Shown here piece by piece: positions 9,243 through 18,711 of a stretch of 64,000 nt of DNA (positions within the stretch are counted from its first letter, which is position 1; each line of letters opens with the position of its first letter). Below the pieces are notes generated by a model. It made no database searches. It worked only from the letters and a program-made list of their open reading frames with translations, and was not told where the DNA came from. The position numbers were made by a program, and so were the translations under genes. This DNA comes from Methylophilaceae bacterium. GTDB taxonomy: Bacteria > Pseudomonadota > Gammaproteobacteria > Burkholderiales > Methylophilaceae. The DNA is taken from positions 62,001 through 126,000 of the forward strand of contig JAOKBJ010000003.1 of the NCBI GenBank assembly GCA_028244835.1, written 5' to 3'.

Positions 9243-10526
9243 GTGGAACAAAAAAAACTTAACGCAGCCTCGTCCGCTAATGGAAAAATTTACCTGCCTG
9301 GTTCAAAAAGTATTACAAACAGATTGCTACTTATGTCAGCCCTATCTGATGGAGAGACATTAATACAAAACTACCTTGATTCAGATGATACACAGCAAAT
9401 GCTAAACGCTCTAAAAATTCTAAAAATTAAATTTGATGTCACAGAAAAAAAAGATATTTTAGTTAAGGGTTGTAATCATAACCTTCCAAACAGAAATGCT
9501 AAACTATCTCTAGGCAATGCAGGCACAGTATTCAGGCCACTCACTGCTGTTCTTTCTATTATGGGAGGAGAATACTATCTAAAAGGTACAAATAGGATGC
9601 ACGAACGTCCTATCAAAGACTTAGTCGATTCTTTAACAGAGATTGGAGCTATAATTGACTACATAGAAAATCCTGGGTATCCACCACTTAAGATATCCCC
9701 TAGTAACATAATATGTAATAAAATTATCAAAATTAAAGGAAATATCTCCAGCCAGTACCTAACTGCGCTATTAATTGCCGGCCCCTTATGTAATCAAGAT
9801 ATAAAAATCCAAATAATTGGTGATCTTATTTCTAAACCTTATATTGATATAACTCTAAGACTTTTGGCCCAGTTCGGAATCAAATATAAAAAAAATAATG
9901 AATGGACAAATTTTACTTTAAATTCTTCATCAAGATATAAAAGCCCAAAAAAAATTAAGGTAGAGGGTGATGCCTCATCGGCATCATATTTTTTTGCGGC
10001 TGGAGCAATTGGAGGTTCGGTTGAAGTTGCGAATATAAACAAATCAAGCATCCAGGGTGATTTAGAATTTCTAAAAATTATAAAAAAGATGGGGGCAAAT
10101 GTCGAATACCTTTCAAGCTCAATTAAGGTTTCGAAAAAAAGACAAATAGTTGGCATAACTATTGATTGTAAAAATATTCCAGATGCGGCAATGACTTTAG
10201 CTATTTTAGCTCTATTTGCAAAAGGGACTACAACTCTTAAATCCATTGGGAGTTGGCGTGTTAAGGAAACTGACAGAATTGCGGCAATGGAGACTGAATT
10301 AACAAAGTTAGGTGCTTCTGTTTCGACAACCAAAAGTTCAATAACAATCAAACCCCCAAAAGTTATAAATAATAATATTAGTATAGATACTTATGATGAT
10401 CATAGAATGGCTATGTGTTTTTCATTAGTATGTTTGGCAGATAAAAATATTGTAATCAATGACCCCGAATGTACAAATAAAACATACCCAAATTTCTTCA
10501 AAGATTTTGGAGGTATTATTGATTAA
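9243..10526 (+). CDS. aroA: 3-phosphoshikimate 1-carboxyvinyltransferase (EPSP synthase)
   Basis: It transfers the enolpyruvyl group of PEP to shikimate-3-phosphate. The 427-aa protein carries LPGSKSITNRLLLMSAL near the N-terminus, GNAGTVFRPLTAVL near residue 92, and the catalytic segment WRVKETDRIAAM and DDHRMAMCF near the C-terminus. It starts at GTG, directly after the tyrA stop. In the motif usually written NAGTAMRPL the residues are NAGTVFRPL. The 3' end overlaps the cmk start. Confidence 0.96.
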   Translation: MEQKKLNAASSANGKIYLPGSKSITNRLLLMSALSDGETLIQNYLDSDDTQQMLNALKILKIKFDVTEKKDILVKGCNHNLPNRNAKLSLGNAGTVFRPLTAVLSIMGGEYYLKGTNRMHERPIKDLVDSLTEIGAIIDYIENPGYPPLKISPSNIICNKIIKIKGNISSQYLTALLIAGPLCNQDIKIQIIGDLISKPYIDITLRLLAQFGIKYKKNNEWTNFTLNSSSRYKSPKKIKVEGDASSASYFFAAGAIGGSVEVANINKSSIQGDLEFLKIIKKMGANVEYLSSSIKVSKKRQIVGITIDCKNIPDAAMTLAILALFAKGTTTLKSIGSWRVKETDRIAAMETELTKLGASVSTTKSSITIKPPKVINNNISIDTYDDHRMAMCFSLVCLADKNIVINDPECTNKTYPNFFKDFGGIID

Positions 10527-11220
10527 AAAAAATTACCCACTTGTTATTGCTATAGATGGTCCAGCAGGCTCTGGAAAAGGCACAGTAGCTCAGAAAATAG
10601 CTACCAAATTAAATTATCACTATCTTGATTCTGGAGCAATTTATAGAGTTATTGCTTATGCTGCTAAAAAAGAAAATATCAAATCAGAATCTATTAGTAC
10701 TTTAATAGACTTGGTTGCTGATTCCAAAATTAAATTTAAAGAAAATAATATTTGGCTAAATGGCAATGAAGTAACTAATTTGATTAGAACTGAATCAATA
10801 AGCAAGTTGGCGTCCAAAATTGCAATACACAGTAAATTAAGAGCCTCCATTCTTGAATACCAAAGAAGTTTTTGTAAGATGCCTGGTCTTGTTGCAGAAG
10901 GTCGCGATATGACAAGCGTTGTTTTTCCTAATGCACATCTAAAAATATACCTAAATGCAAGTGTTTCTGAAAGAGCAAAAAGAAGATATAAACAATTGAT
11001 ATTAAAAGGATATGATGTTAATCTGTGCGACCTAACTCAAGAAATAGACAAAAGAGATTCAAGAGATAAGGAGAGAGAAGTATCCCCTCTTATAATAGTA
11101 AAAGAGGCATACGTTTTAGAGACAGATGATCTTAACGAGAATCAAACAGTTGATAAAATTTTAAGCTTGTTTAAAGAATTACAAAAAGGTCTGATAACTC
11201 AAAATTATCAGGAAAAATAA
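10519..11220 (+). CDS. cmk: Cytidylate kinase
   Basis: It phosphorylates CMP and dCMP with ATP. The 233-aa protein has the P-loop GPAGSGKGTVAQK near residue 15, the YLDSGAIYRV nucleoside-binding segment and the lid region RDSRDKEREVSPL. The start is a TTG at 10519 with GGAGG five nt upstream inside the end of aroA; the longer open frame has no other ribosome binding site and is not conserved. It overlaps aroA by 8 bp. Confidence 0.92.
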   Translation: MIKKNYPLVIAIDGPAGSGKGTVAQKIATKLNYHYLDSGAIYRVIAYAAKKENIKSESISTLIDLVADSKIKFKENNIWLNGNEVTNLIRTESISKLASKIAIHSKLRASILEYQRSFCKMPGLVAEGRDMTSVVFPNAHLKIYLNASVSERAKRRYKQLILKGYDVNLCDLTQEIDKRDSRDKEREVSPLIIVKEAYVLETDDLNENQTVDKILSLFKELQKGLITQNYQEK

Positions 11221-11266
11221 ATTTCCCCATCGCTAGGTGGGATTTCATATTTAAGGTTAATAATTA

Positions 11267-12811
11267 ATGGCAACCACAGATACTATAAAAGATTCAAATC
11301 CAGAAAGCTTTGCAGCATTATTTGAAGAAAGCATGGAACTTAAAGAGATGCGCCAGGGTGAGGTTATAACTGCTGAAGTTATTTCTGTAGAAAGTGACTT
11401 CGTTACAGTGAGCGCTGGACTTAAATCAGAAAGTATTATCAAAACAGAAGAATTTTTAGATGACAAAGGGACTGTTGAAGTTACTCAAGGCGATCATGTA
11501 AAAGTTGCTATAGAACAAATAGAAGATGGTTATGGCTCTACAATTTTATCCCGAGTTAAAGCAAAGCAAATGCAAGCATGGATTGATCTTGAAGATGCAA
11601 TGAATGATGGAACAATTGTTAATGGCTTTGTTAGCACGAAAGTTAAAGGTGGTTTAAGGGTTACAGTTAATGGAATAATGGCATTTTTACCAGGCTCTCT
11701 GGTTGATGTTAGACCTGTAAAAGATACATCCCCTTTTGAAAACAAAGAGTGTGAATTAAAAATAATAAAAATTGATCGTAAAAGAAATAATGTTGTAGTT
11801 TCACGAAAAGCTGTGATTGAAGAACAATCTGGAACCAATACAGAAGCAGTCATTGCAACACTAATAGAAGGTGCAAATATAAAAGGTATTATAAAAAATA
11901 TAACGGATTACGGAGCATTTGTAGATTTAGGTGGTATTGATGGATTGCTTCATATAACCGACCTAGCTTGGAAACGTATCAAACATCCTTCAGAAATTTT
12001 AAATGTTGGTGATGAAATAGAAGCTAGAGTTCTAAAATATGATAAAGAGAAAAACAGAGTATCTTTAGGTCTTAAACAATTAGATGAAGACCCATGGGTA
12101 GGATTGAATAAACGATATCCAATAAATTCTAGAATATTTGGTAAAGTATCAAATTTAACAGACTATGGTGCTTTTATTGAAATTGAAACTGGAATTGAAG
12201 GATTGGTTCATGTTTCAGAGATGGATTGGACAAATAAAAATATACACCCATCAAAAGCAGTTCAATTAGGCGATGAAGTTGAGATAATGATCCTCGAAAT
12301 TGATGAAAGCAGAAGAAGGCTTTCCCTAGGAATGAAACAATGTAAACCAAACCCATGGGAAGATTTTGCATCAGACCATAAAAAAGATGAAAAAATTACT
12401 GGAAATATAAAATCAATAACTGATTTTGGAATGTTTATTGGGCTAGAAGGAGATATCGACGGGCTAATTCATCTTTCAGATATTTCATGGACTGAAGCAA
12501 GTGAAGAGGCTGTTAAAAAATATACCAAAGGTGATAGTGTTGAATCTCTTATAATTTCAATTGATGTTGAGAAAGAAAGAATTTCTCTTGGCATTAAACA
12601 ATTAACAGAAGATCCTAATCCTTCGAGTCAGCCAGAAGATAAGGCAGAATCAAAAAACACAGAAGAAAAAAAATCAGCAAAACCAAAAGCTGCAACAAAG
12701 AAAGAAACTAAAAAAGTTACAAAGAAAGAAACCGCTACTAAAGATATAGAAAATGCAGGAACAACAAACTTAGGAGCACTTCTAAAAGCTAAGCTTGATG
12801 ATGATAAATAA
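11267..12811 (+). CDS. rpsA: 30S ribosomal protein S1 (five S1 domains, low-complexity tail)
   Basis: S1 binds mRNA and delivers it to the 30S subunit. In the 514-aa protein I count S1-type domains at about residues 30-95, 112-178, 192-262, 277-350 and 364-434; the last three share the motif TDYGAFVDL / TDYGAFIEI / TDFGMFIGL. After residue 440 comes a Lys/Glu/Thr-rich low-complexity tail where the sixth domain of the E. coli protein would be. A short hairpin-capable leader (11224-11246) precedes it. It is followed by ihfB with overlapping TAATG, as in many Proteobacteria. Confidence 0.95.
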   Translation: MATTDTIKDSNPESFAALFEESMELKEMRQGEVITAEVISVESDFVTVSAGLKSESIIKTEEFLDDKGTVEVTQGDHVKVAIEQIEDGYGSTILSRVKAKQMQAWIDLEDAMNDGTIVNGFVSTKVKGGLRVTVNGIMAFLPGSLVDVRPVKDTSPFENKECELKIIKIDRKRNNVVVSRKAVIEEQSGTNTEAVIATLIEGANIKGIIKNITDYGAFVDLGGIDGLLHITDLAWKRIKHPSEILNVGDEIEARVLKYDKEKNRVSLGLKQLDEDPWVGLNKRYPINSRIFGKVSNLTDYGAFIEIETGIEGLVHVSEMDWTNKNIHPSKAVQLGDEVEIMILEIDESRRRLSLGMKQCKPNPWEDFASDHKKDEKITGNIKSITDFGMFIGLEGDIDGLIHLSDISWTEASEEAVKKYTKGDSVESLIISIDVEKERISLGIKQLTEDPNPSSQPEDKAESKNTEEKKSAKPKAATKKETKKVTKKETATKDIENAGTTNLGALLKAKLDDDK

Positions 12812-13089
12812 TGACTAAATCAAAACTTATCAATTTATTAGCAGCTCGTTTCTCCCAGTTAGTTCATAAAGATGCGGAGTTATCAGTTAAAGCTATTTTG
12901 GATGCAATGACTAATTCTCTTAAAGATAACAATAGAATTGAAATAAGGGGGTTTGGAAGTTTTAATTTAAACTATCGTCCACCACGTATAGGAAGAAATC
13001 CTAAAACAGGTGAGAAGGTAAACGTCCCAGAAAAATATGTTCCCCACTTTAAAGCAGGAAAAGAATTGAGAGCGCGTGTTGATAAATAA
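12811..13089 (+). CDS. ihfB: Integration host factor beta subunit
   Basis: A 92-aa HU/IHF-fold DNA-bending protein. The signature [27 protein letters not shown] forms the DNA-intercalating arm. It follows rpsA with a TAATG overlap, the position typical of ihfB, and its partner ihfA is at 56548-56850. The heterodimer bends DNA at specific sites for transcription, replication and recombination. Confidence 0.94.
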   Translation: MTKSKLINLLAARFSQLVHKDAELSVKAILDAMTNSLKDNNRIEIRGFGSFNLNYRPPRIGRNPKTGEKVNVPEKYVPHFKAGKELRARVDK

Positions 13090-13103
13090 AAAAATAACGA
13101 AAT

Positions 13104-13145
13104 AAAAAAAAGTATATTCTTAAAGTTTAGGATATGCTTTTTTTT
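13104..13145 (+). terminator. Terminator after ihfB
   Basis: AAAAAAAAGTATATTC pairs imperfectly with GGATATGCTTTTTTTT across a ten-base loop, ending in a T tract, 15 bp after the ihfB stop. The stem has a G-T pair and a mismatch, so strength is uncertain. Confidence 0.6.
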
Positions 13146-13170
13146 AATACTTAAAAAGTAACCCTACAAT

Positions 13171-14346
13171 ATGGTTAAATTCGAATTCTGGTGGCTATTA
13201 GTAATACCTTTCTTCTTTGCGCTAGGGTGGCTAGCTGCTAGGATAGATATCAAACAAATAATATCTGAAAGTACAGACCTTCCTTCAGCATACTTCAAGG
13301 GCTTACACTTCTTAATTACAAATCAATATCGAAAAGCAATAGAAGCGTTTGACGATGCAATTAAAATAAATAATGACTCATTAGAGTTGCATTTTGCTTT
13401 AGGGTCTATGCTTAGAAGAGCTGGACAAATCGATAGAGCAATTAATCTTCATATAGATCTTCTTGAGAAAAGAGATCTTACACTTGAGCAGCAAGAATCA
13501 GTAAAAGCTGAACTTGCACAAGATTATTTTAAAGCAGGACTTTATGGTCGATCCGAAGAGCTTCTTCTTACTCTAAATAAAGAAAAGTATTATCAATTCT
13601 CACTAAATACCTTACTTGAAATTTATTCGAAAGAGCATGAATGGCAAAAGGCGATAGAAACTGCTGCTGAATTAGAAAAAATATCAGGCGTGTCTTTTAG
13701 GGTATCGATTAGTCATTTCTTTTGCGAGATTGCGGTTAATCAAATACTAAATAAAAAATATATATTAGCAAAAAAATCATTAGCAAGAGCACTGGGAGAA
13801 TCTAAAAATTGTACTAGGGCAAACATTCTCTTAGGAGACATTTACTCTGAAGAAAAGCTATATGAAGAGGCGATAGTTTGTTGGAAAAAAATTGAATTTC
13901 AACAACCAGAATATTTAGGTTTAGTTGCTCCGAAAATTATTATGACCTTTCAAACTCTGAATAAATTAAATGAAGGGTTATCAATGCTTGCAAGATTTTT
14001 TGAAATATACAAGCTCAAGTCATTACTTAATGTTTTATACGGAGCTGTACTTTCTAATGAAGGCCCGGCCCAAGCAGAAATTATAGCCAGAAAAGAGTTA
14101 ATTCAAAGACCTAGTCTTTCTGCTTTAGATCAATTGTTTCAAGCTCAGGCCATAGGAAAAACAAATAAAATAGAAGACATAGAGTTAATTCAGCAAACAA
14201 TTAAAAACACCATAGGGGATAGAAGGTTTTATATGTGTAACCAATGCGGATTTAAGGCTCGTCAATTTCACTGGCAATGTCCAGCTTGTAATTCTTGGGA
14301 GTCTCTTCCATCCGAATCTGTTGACATAATCCTTGAGGTTAAATAA
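13171..14346 (+). CDS. lapB: Lipopolysaccharide assembly protein B
   Basis: LapB (YciM) is an inner-membrane-anchored TPR protein that controls LPS synthesis by steering FtsH proteolysis of LpxC. The 391-aa protein has one N-terminal transmembrane helix (residues 6-21), a long stretch of TPR-like helical repeats from residue 38, and a C-terminal rubredoxin-type metal site with two CxxC pairs (CNQCGF and CPACNSW). The usual neighbour lapA is absent between ihfB and lapB. pyrF follows with overlapping stop and start. Confidence 0.92.
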   Translation: MVKFEFWWLLVIPFFFALGWLAARIDIKQIISESTDLPSAYFKGLHFLITNQYRKAIEAFDDAIKINNDSLELHFALGSMLRRAGQIDRAINLHIDLLEKRDLTLEQQESVKAELAQDYFKAGLYGRSEELLLTLNKEKYYQFSLNTLLEIYSKEHEWQKAIETAAELEKISGVSFRVSISHFFCEIAVNQILNKKYILAKKSLARALGESKNCTRANILLGDIYSEEKLYEEAIVCWKKIEFQQPEYLGLVAPKIIMTFQTLNKLNEGLSMLARFFEIYKLKSLLNVLYGAVLSNEGPAQAEIIARKELIQRPSLSALDQLFQAQAIGKTNKIEDIELIQQTIKNTIGDRRFYMCNQCGFKARQFHWQCPACNSWESLPSESVDIILEVK

Positions 14347-15041
14347 TGAATAAAATTCCAAAATTATTTATCGCAATAGATCAAAATGACATCAATAAAG
14401 CAAAAGATTTGATTAAAAAACTATCACCAGAATTTTGTGGTATTAAAGTTGGCAAAGAACTATTTACAGTATGTGGACCTGAAATTATTGAATGGACTCA
14501 AGCAAAGGGATTTAAAGTATTTCTGGATTTAAAGTACCATGACATTCCCAATACAGTAGAAAAAGCTTGCTTTGCTGCATCTGAAATGGGGGTTTCTATT
14601 TTAAATGTACACGCTCTGGGCGGAAAAGAAATGATGCTAGCAGCAAAAAAAGGGGTCACAAAATCAAGTAATAATCCATACCTAATTGCTGTAACAGTTT
14701 TAACAAGTATGGATCAAAATGCAATAAAAGATATAGGGTTCAATTCCTCAGTAAACGACCAAGTTCTGAAGCTAGCAAAAAGTGCGAGTCAAGCTGGCTT
14801 AGATGGAATTGTCTGCTCAGCAAAAGATATCGCAAATATAAAAAATGAACTCCCAGAAAAATTTTTATATGTAACGCCTGGAATTCGTCTAAGAAACAAT
14901 GCTGAAGACGATCAAAAAAGAATAGTAACTCCAGCTGAAGCTGTTAAAATCGGGGCGAACATTTTAATTATCGGGCGACCAATCACTCAAGCAGTAAATA
15001 CAAAAAAAATTCTTAGTGAAATAATTAAAGAAATCTCTTAA
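14346..15041 (+). CDS. pyrF: Orotidine 5'-phosphate decarboxylase
   Basis: Last step of UMP synthesis. The 231-aa TIM-barrel protein has the catalytic Lys-Asp array in FLDLKYHDIPNTV near residue 60, preceded by GIKVGKELF, and the phosphate-binding GANILIIGRPI near the C-terminus. Normal length for the short PyrF class. It ends 19 bp before the convergent metG stop; no clear terminator fits in that gap. Confidence 0.96.
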   Translation: MNKIPKLFIAIDQNDINKAKDLIKKLSPEFCGIKVGKELFTVCGPEIIEWTQAKGFKVFLDLKYHDIPNTVEKACFAASEMGVSILNVHALGGKEMMLAAKKGVTKSSNNPYLIAVTVLTSMDQNAIKDIGFNSSVNDQVLKLAKSASQAGLDGIVCSAKDIANIKNELPEKFLYVTPGIRLRNNAEDDQKRIVTPAEAVKIGANILIIGRPITQAVNTKKILSEIIKEIS

Positions 15042-15060
15042 TAGCACCTAGAATTTAAAC

Positions 15061-16716
15061 TTATTTATTACTATTAACCATTTCCTCAATGTCATTCAAG
15101 TCTAATCTTTGTAATAAATGCACATAATTGGTTATTAAGACAGCTTCAGTTTCAATATTAGAAAAAGACTCATAGGGAGACTCGTTAAAGAATAATGCAA
15201 TTTTCGATGATAATTCTGGAATAACAGGTGTTAGATAAATGCTAATCAACCTAAATGCATTTAGGCAAGTTGAGCAAATTTGATGTAATTCCGAATTTAT
15301 TTTATGCTGATCTTTATTTTTCGCAAGTACCCAAGGTTCTTTTTGGCTAACAAATTCATTTAAAGCTTCGACTTGTCCCATCAAAAGTTTAATTAACTTA
15401 CTAAACATCCTCAATTCGTAATGATCTAAAACTACATCCTTCATATTAATAATTCCTAATATGAGCTCTCTAGCTTTTTTATCTTCAATACTTTTTAGTG
15501 GAACAAGTTTATTTTCAAAATATTTACTAATAAAACCAGAAGTTCTGCTTGGGATATTGATAAATTTCCCAACAAGATCACTATTAACTTTTGCCGAAAA
15601 ATCTTGTAAATTTAAATCTATATCTTCCATTGATTCATTTAGTTTAGATGCATAGTAATACCTTAAAAAATTTGGATTTTTAATATGGTCAAGATAGCTT
15701 CTTGCTGTTATGAAGGTCCCTCTAGATTTAGACATTTTTTCTCCATTCACTGTTAAGAAACCATGTGCATAAATCTTAGTGGGTTTTCTATAGCCTGAAT
15801 ATTCTAATGTAGCAGGCCAGAATAAGGCATGAAAATAAAGAATATCCTTACCAATGAAGTGGACTAACTCAGCTTCACTATTTTTTTTCCAGAAGTCATT
15901 AAAAGATAATTTATTTATTTTTGCAAAATTCTTAAAACTAGCCATATAGCCTATTGGTGCATCTAGCCAAACATAGAAAAACTTTCCTGGGGCATCAGGA
16001 ATTTCAAAGCCAAAATAAGGGGCATCTCTAGATATATCCCAGTCTGAGAGGCCTGCTTTAAACCATTCTTCTAGCTTATTACTCGCCTCTTTTTGTAAAG
16101 TTCCTGATTTAGTCCATTTTGATAAAAAATCAGAACATTCAGAAAGTTTAAAAAAATAATGTCTAGTTTTCTTCTTAACAGGAGGTGCCCCAGTTAAAAC
16201 TGAATATGGATTAATTAAGTCTGTAGGATTATATGTTGATCCGCATGATTCACATGAATCGCCATATTGATCTTTTGTTTTACATTTAGGGCATTCACCT
16301 TTAATAAATCGATCAGGTAAAAACATTTTTTTATCAGGATCATAATATTGTTCAATTTCTTTTTCAAAAATTTTATTATTTTTAACAAGTGCTCTGTATA
16401 CCTCTTCAGATAACTCCTTATTTTCAGATGAATTAGTTGAATAAAAATTATCAAAATTAACACAAAAATCTTCAAAATCTTTTGAATGCTCTTTATGAAT
16501 TTTTTCAACTAATTCCTCTGGGGAAATATTTTCCTGTTCAGCCATTAACATAATTGGAGTGCCATGAGTGTCATCTGCACATATATAATATGCAATGTTA
16601 CCCTGCATTTTTTGAAATCTTACCCAAATATCGGTTTGGATATATTCTACTAGGTGTCCAAGGTGTATACTTCCATTAGCATATGGTAAAGCTGAAGTTA
16701 CAAGAATTTTACGCAT
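15061..16716 (-). CDS. metG: Methionyl-tRNA synthetase
   Basis: Class I synthetase that charges tRNA-Met. In the 551-aa protein the HIGH motif is HLGH near residue 18, the KMSKS motif is KMSKSRGT near 330, and the connective domain has a four-Cys zinc site (CPKCKTKDQYGDSCESC). It ends after the helical anticodon-binding domain and has no C-terminal EMAP/OB-fold dimerisation domain found in E. coli MetG; many bacteria have this short form. It diverges from apbC over about 100 bp. Confidence 0.95.
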   Translation of the reverse strand: MRKILVTSALPYANGSIHLGHLVEYIQTDIWVRFQKMQGNIAYYICADDTHGTPIMLMAEQENISPEELVEKIHKEHSKDFEDFCVNFDNFYSTNSSENKELSEEVYRALVKNNKIFEKEIEQYYDPDKKMFLPDRFIKGECPKCKTKDQYGDSCESCGSTYNPTDLINPYSVLTGAPPVKKKTRHYFFKLSECSDFLSKWTKSGTLQKEASNKLEEWFKAGLSDWDISRDAPYFGFEIPDAPGKFFYVWLDAPIGYMASFKNFAKINKLSFNDFWKKNSEAELVHFIGKDILYFHALFWPATLEYSGYRKPTKIYAHGFLTVNGEKMSKSRGTFITARSYLDHIKNPNFLRYYYASKLNESMEDIDLNLQDFSAKVNSDLVGKFINIPSRTSGFISKYFENKLVPLKSIEDKKARELILGIINMKDVVLDHYELRMFSKLIKLLMGQVEALNEFVSQKEPWVLAKNKDQHKINSELHQICSTCLNAFRLISIYLTPVIPELSSKIALFFNESPYESFSNIETEAVLITNYVHLLQRLDLNDIEEMVNSNK

Positions 16717-16814
16717 AATTTAATCAGACAGTTATATGAATATAAAGTAGTATTCTATCAAAATACAACCTTTAATCACATTAGAAAAAATTTTTAATTA
16801 TAATAAAGCTAAAA

Positions 16815-17891
16815 ATGAAAAATAAAATACAAGATTATCTTTTAGAGCTCGATCATCCAGAATCAAATAAAAAGTTTATCTCGGTAAAGAATATTAAATC
16901 AATTGAGATAGAAGATAAGAAAATTACTCTTTTGATTGAATTAAACTTTCCTTTTAAAAGTCAAGAAAGTTTATATGAAGATATTATAAAAGATGGGCTA
17001 AAAAATATAACGAATTTAGATATAAATATTAAATGGACAGTTAAAATATTAACAAGACAGGTACAGAAAGGCGTTAATTCGATAAAAGGAATTAAGAATG
17101 TTATTGCTGTCGCATCAGGAAAAGGTGGTGTTGGTAAATCATCAACTGCAGCTAATTTGGCATTAGCTTTGTCTTTGGAAGGAGCTAATGTTGGTATGCT
17201 AGATGCTGATATCTATGGTCCTAGCCAACCAAAAATGCTTGGGATGGCTCAAAAACCAAGTAGTAAAGATGGTAAATCAATGGATCCTCTTATTGCTCAT
17301 AATATTCAAATGATGTCTATTGGGCTTTTAGTTGACCAAGAAACACCGATGGTATGGCGGGGCCCTATGGTAACAAGTACTTTAGAACAACTACTTAACG
17401 AAACTAATTGGGATAGTTTAGATTATTTAATTATTGATCTACCTCCAGGTACTGGCGATATTCAACTAACTCTAGCTCAAAAAATTCCTGTGACAGGGGC
17501 AATAATTGTAACTACACCTCAAGATATTGCCCTTCTTGATGCAAGAAGAGGTCTTAAAATGTTTGAAAAAGTAAATATACCAATTCTTGGGATTGTAGAA
17601 AATATGTCAACACACATTTGTTCAAATTGTGGTCATGAAGAGCATATATTTGGCAAAGATGGTGGTAAGGAAATGTGCGAAAATTACAACACAGAACTTC
17701 TTGGTAGTTTACCATTAGATATAAATATAAGAGAAGATTTAGACGCAGGAAAGCCGACAGTTATTAATAATCCAAATAGTGACATATCTTTTTTATATAG
17801 AACAATTGCACGTAAAGCAGCATTGAAAATTGCAGAAATATCAGAGGATCATACAAGCAAATTTCCAAATATTGTGATTCAACAAAGTTAG
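16815..17891 (+). CDS. apbC: Mrp/NBP35-family iron-sulfur cluster carrier ATPase
   Basis: A 358-aa protein with an N-terminal MIP18/DUF59-like domain (residues 1-85) and a deviant Walker A motif of the SIMIBI class (GKGGVGKSSTAANLAL near residue 98). A CxxC pair (CSNCGHEEHIFG) near residue 270 is the cluster-binding site. It transfers Fe-S clusters to apoproteins. metG divergent from mrp/apbC is a common arrangement; dcd, which often follows apbC, is here separated from it by pgl, gnd and zwf. Confidence 0.92.
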   Translation: MKNKIQDYLLELDHPESNKKFISVKNIKSIEIEDKKITLLIELNFPFKSQESLYEDIIKDGLKNITNLDINIKWTVKILTRQVQKGVNSIKGIKNVIAVASGKGGVGKSSTAANLALALSLEGANVGMLDADIYGPSQPKMLGMAQKPSSKDGKSMDPLIAHNIQMMSIGLLVDQETPMVWRGPMVTSTLEQLLNETNWDSLDYLIIDLPPGTGDIQLTLAQKIPVTGAIIVTTPQDIALLDARRGLKMFEKVNIPILGIVENMSTHICSNCGHEEHIFGKDGGKEMCENYNTELLGSLPLDINIREDLDAGKPTVINNPNSDISFLYRTIARKAALKIAEISEDHTSKFPNIVIQQS

Positions 17892-18569
17892 CTAGATAAG
17901 ATCATAAGACATTATTGAGATTTTATTTTTAGCAGAAATCAAACTTGCAGGTAAATCATTTCCCTCTTTCCATTGGTTAAAGGCATAGGATTTATTTTTT
18001 CCACTAATAAGGAATAATACTTCTTCTGTGTTACTCAATCGACTTGGAGTTAATGAAATTCTATGAGATGGAGCTTTAGGTGAGTTTGAAACCGAAATAA
18101 CTTGCTTAGAATTATCCCATTTTTGATTGGGAAACAAGCTTGCAATATGCCCATCTTCTCCAAGACCAAGCATAACTAAATCAAACGGTTTATTTTTATC
18201 TAATATTTTTTCATATGAAAGGGAACCATCAATATTGCCTAACTCAGCAGGAATTATGAAAATATTTGTTTTTGGAATATTGACTTTTGATAACCAAATC
18301 GACCCTGCAATATTACTATTCCTTTCTAAGTGATTTAGAGGAAAACATCTTTCATCTCCAAAATAAATATGCCATTTCTCAAAATTAATTTGCTCTTTAG
18401 CTAGTAATTTATAAACATTAACTGGGGTTGTTCCCCCTGAAAGGACAATTAAAAAACTTCCTTTTTCCCTGATAGCTAACTCCGCCCTTTCCATAATAAA
18501 TTGACAGGCTTTACTATCTAAATCTTCTTGAGAGTTAAATGATAAAAAAACTGTTTTTTCTTGAAGCAT
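17892..18569 (-). CDS. pgl: 6-phosphogluconolactonase
   Basis: It hydrolyses 6-phosphogluconolactone, the second step of the oxidative pentose phosphate path. The 225-aa protein has LSGGTTPVNVYKLL near residue 44, WHIYFGDERCFPL near 65 and DLVMLGLGEDGHIASLFP near 130, all diagnostic of the SOL/DevB type. It is convergent with apbC (no gap) and divergent from gnd and zwf, the enzymes on either side of its reaction. Confidence 0.94.
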   Translation of the reverse strand: MLQEKTVFLSFNSQEDLDSKACQFIMERAELAIREKGSFLIVLSGGTTPVNVYKLLAKEQINFEKWHIYFGDERCFPLNHLERNSNIAGSIWLSKVNIPKTNIFIIPAELGNIDGSLSYEKILDKNKPFDLVMLGLGEDGHIASLFPNQKWDNSKQVISVSNSPKAPSHRISLTPSRLSNTEEVLFLISGKNKSYAFNQWKEGNDLPASLISAKNKISIMSYDLI

Positions 18570-18631
18570 AATTCCTTTCTTAAATAAATTTTAATATTTA
18601 TTAAACATAAGTATAAGTGATTGAATGTATT

Positions 18632-18640
18632 TGCTATAAT
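18632..18640 (+). promoter_or_regulatory. Extended -10 promoter element for gnd-zwf
   Basis: TGCTATAAT is a consensus extended -10 (TGn plus TATAAT) about 72 bp before the gnd ATG, in the divergent pgl/gnd gap. No good -35 is seen at the usual spacing, as expected for extended -10 promoters. Confidence 0.5.
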
Positions 18641-18711
18641 GCTCGCATCATAACTCAAAAAAAAATAATTCAAAAGATTATTCAATATTAAACCTCATAA
18701 AAGGAAAAAAT

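Noticed and set aside
11224..11246. Small hairpin before rpsA as a terminator
   Set aside because: The stem is only about four pairs (CCCA/TGGG) and has no T tract; it may be part of a translational leader but support is too weak to list.
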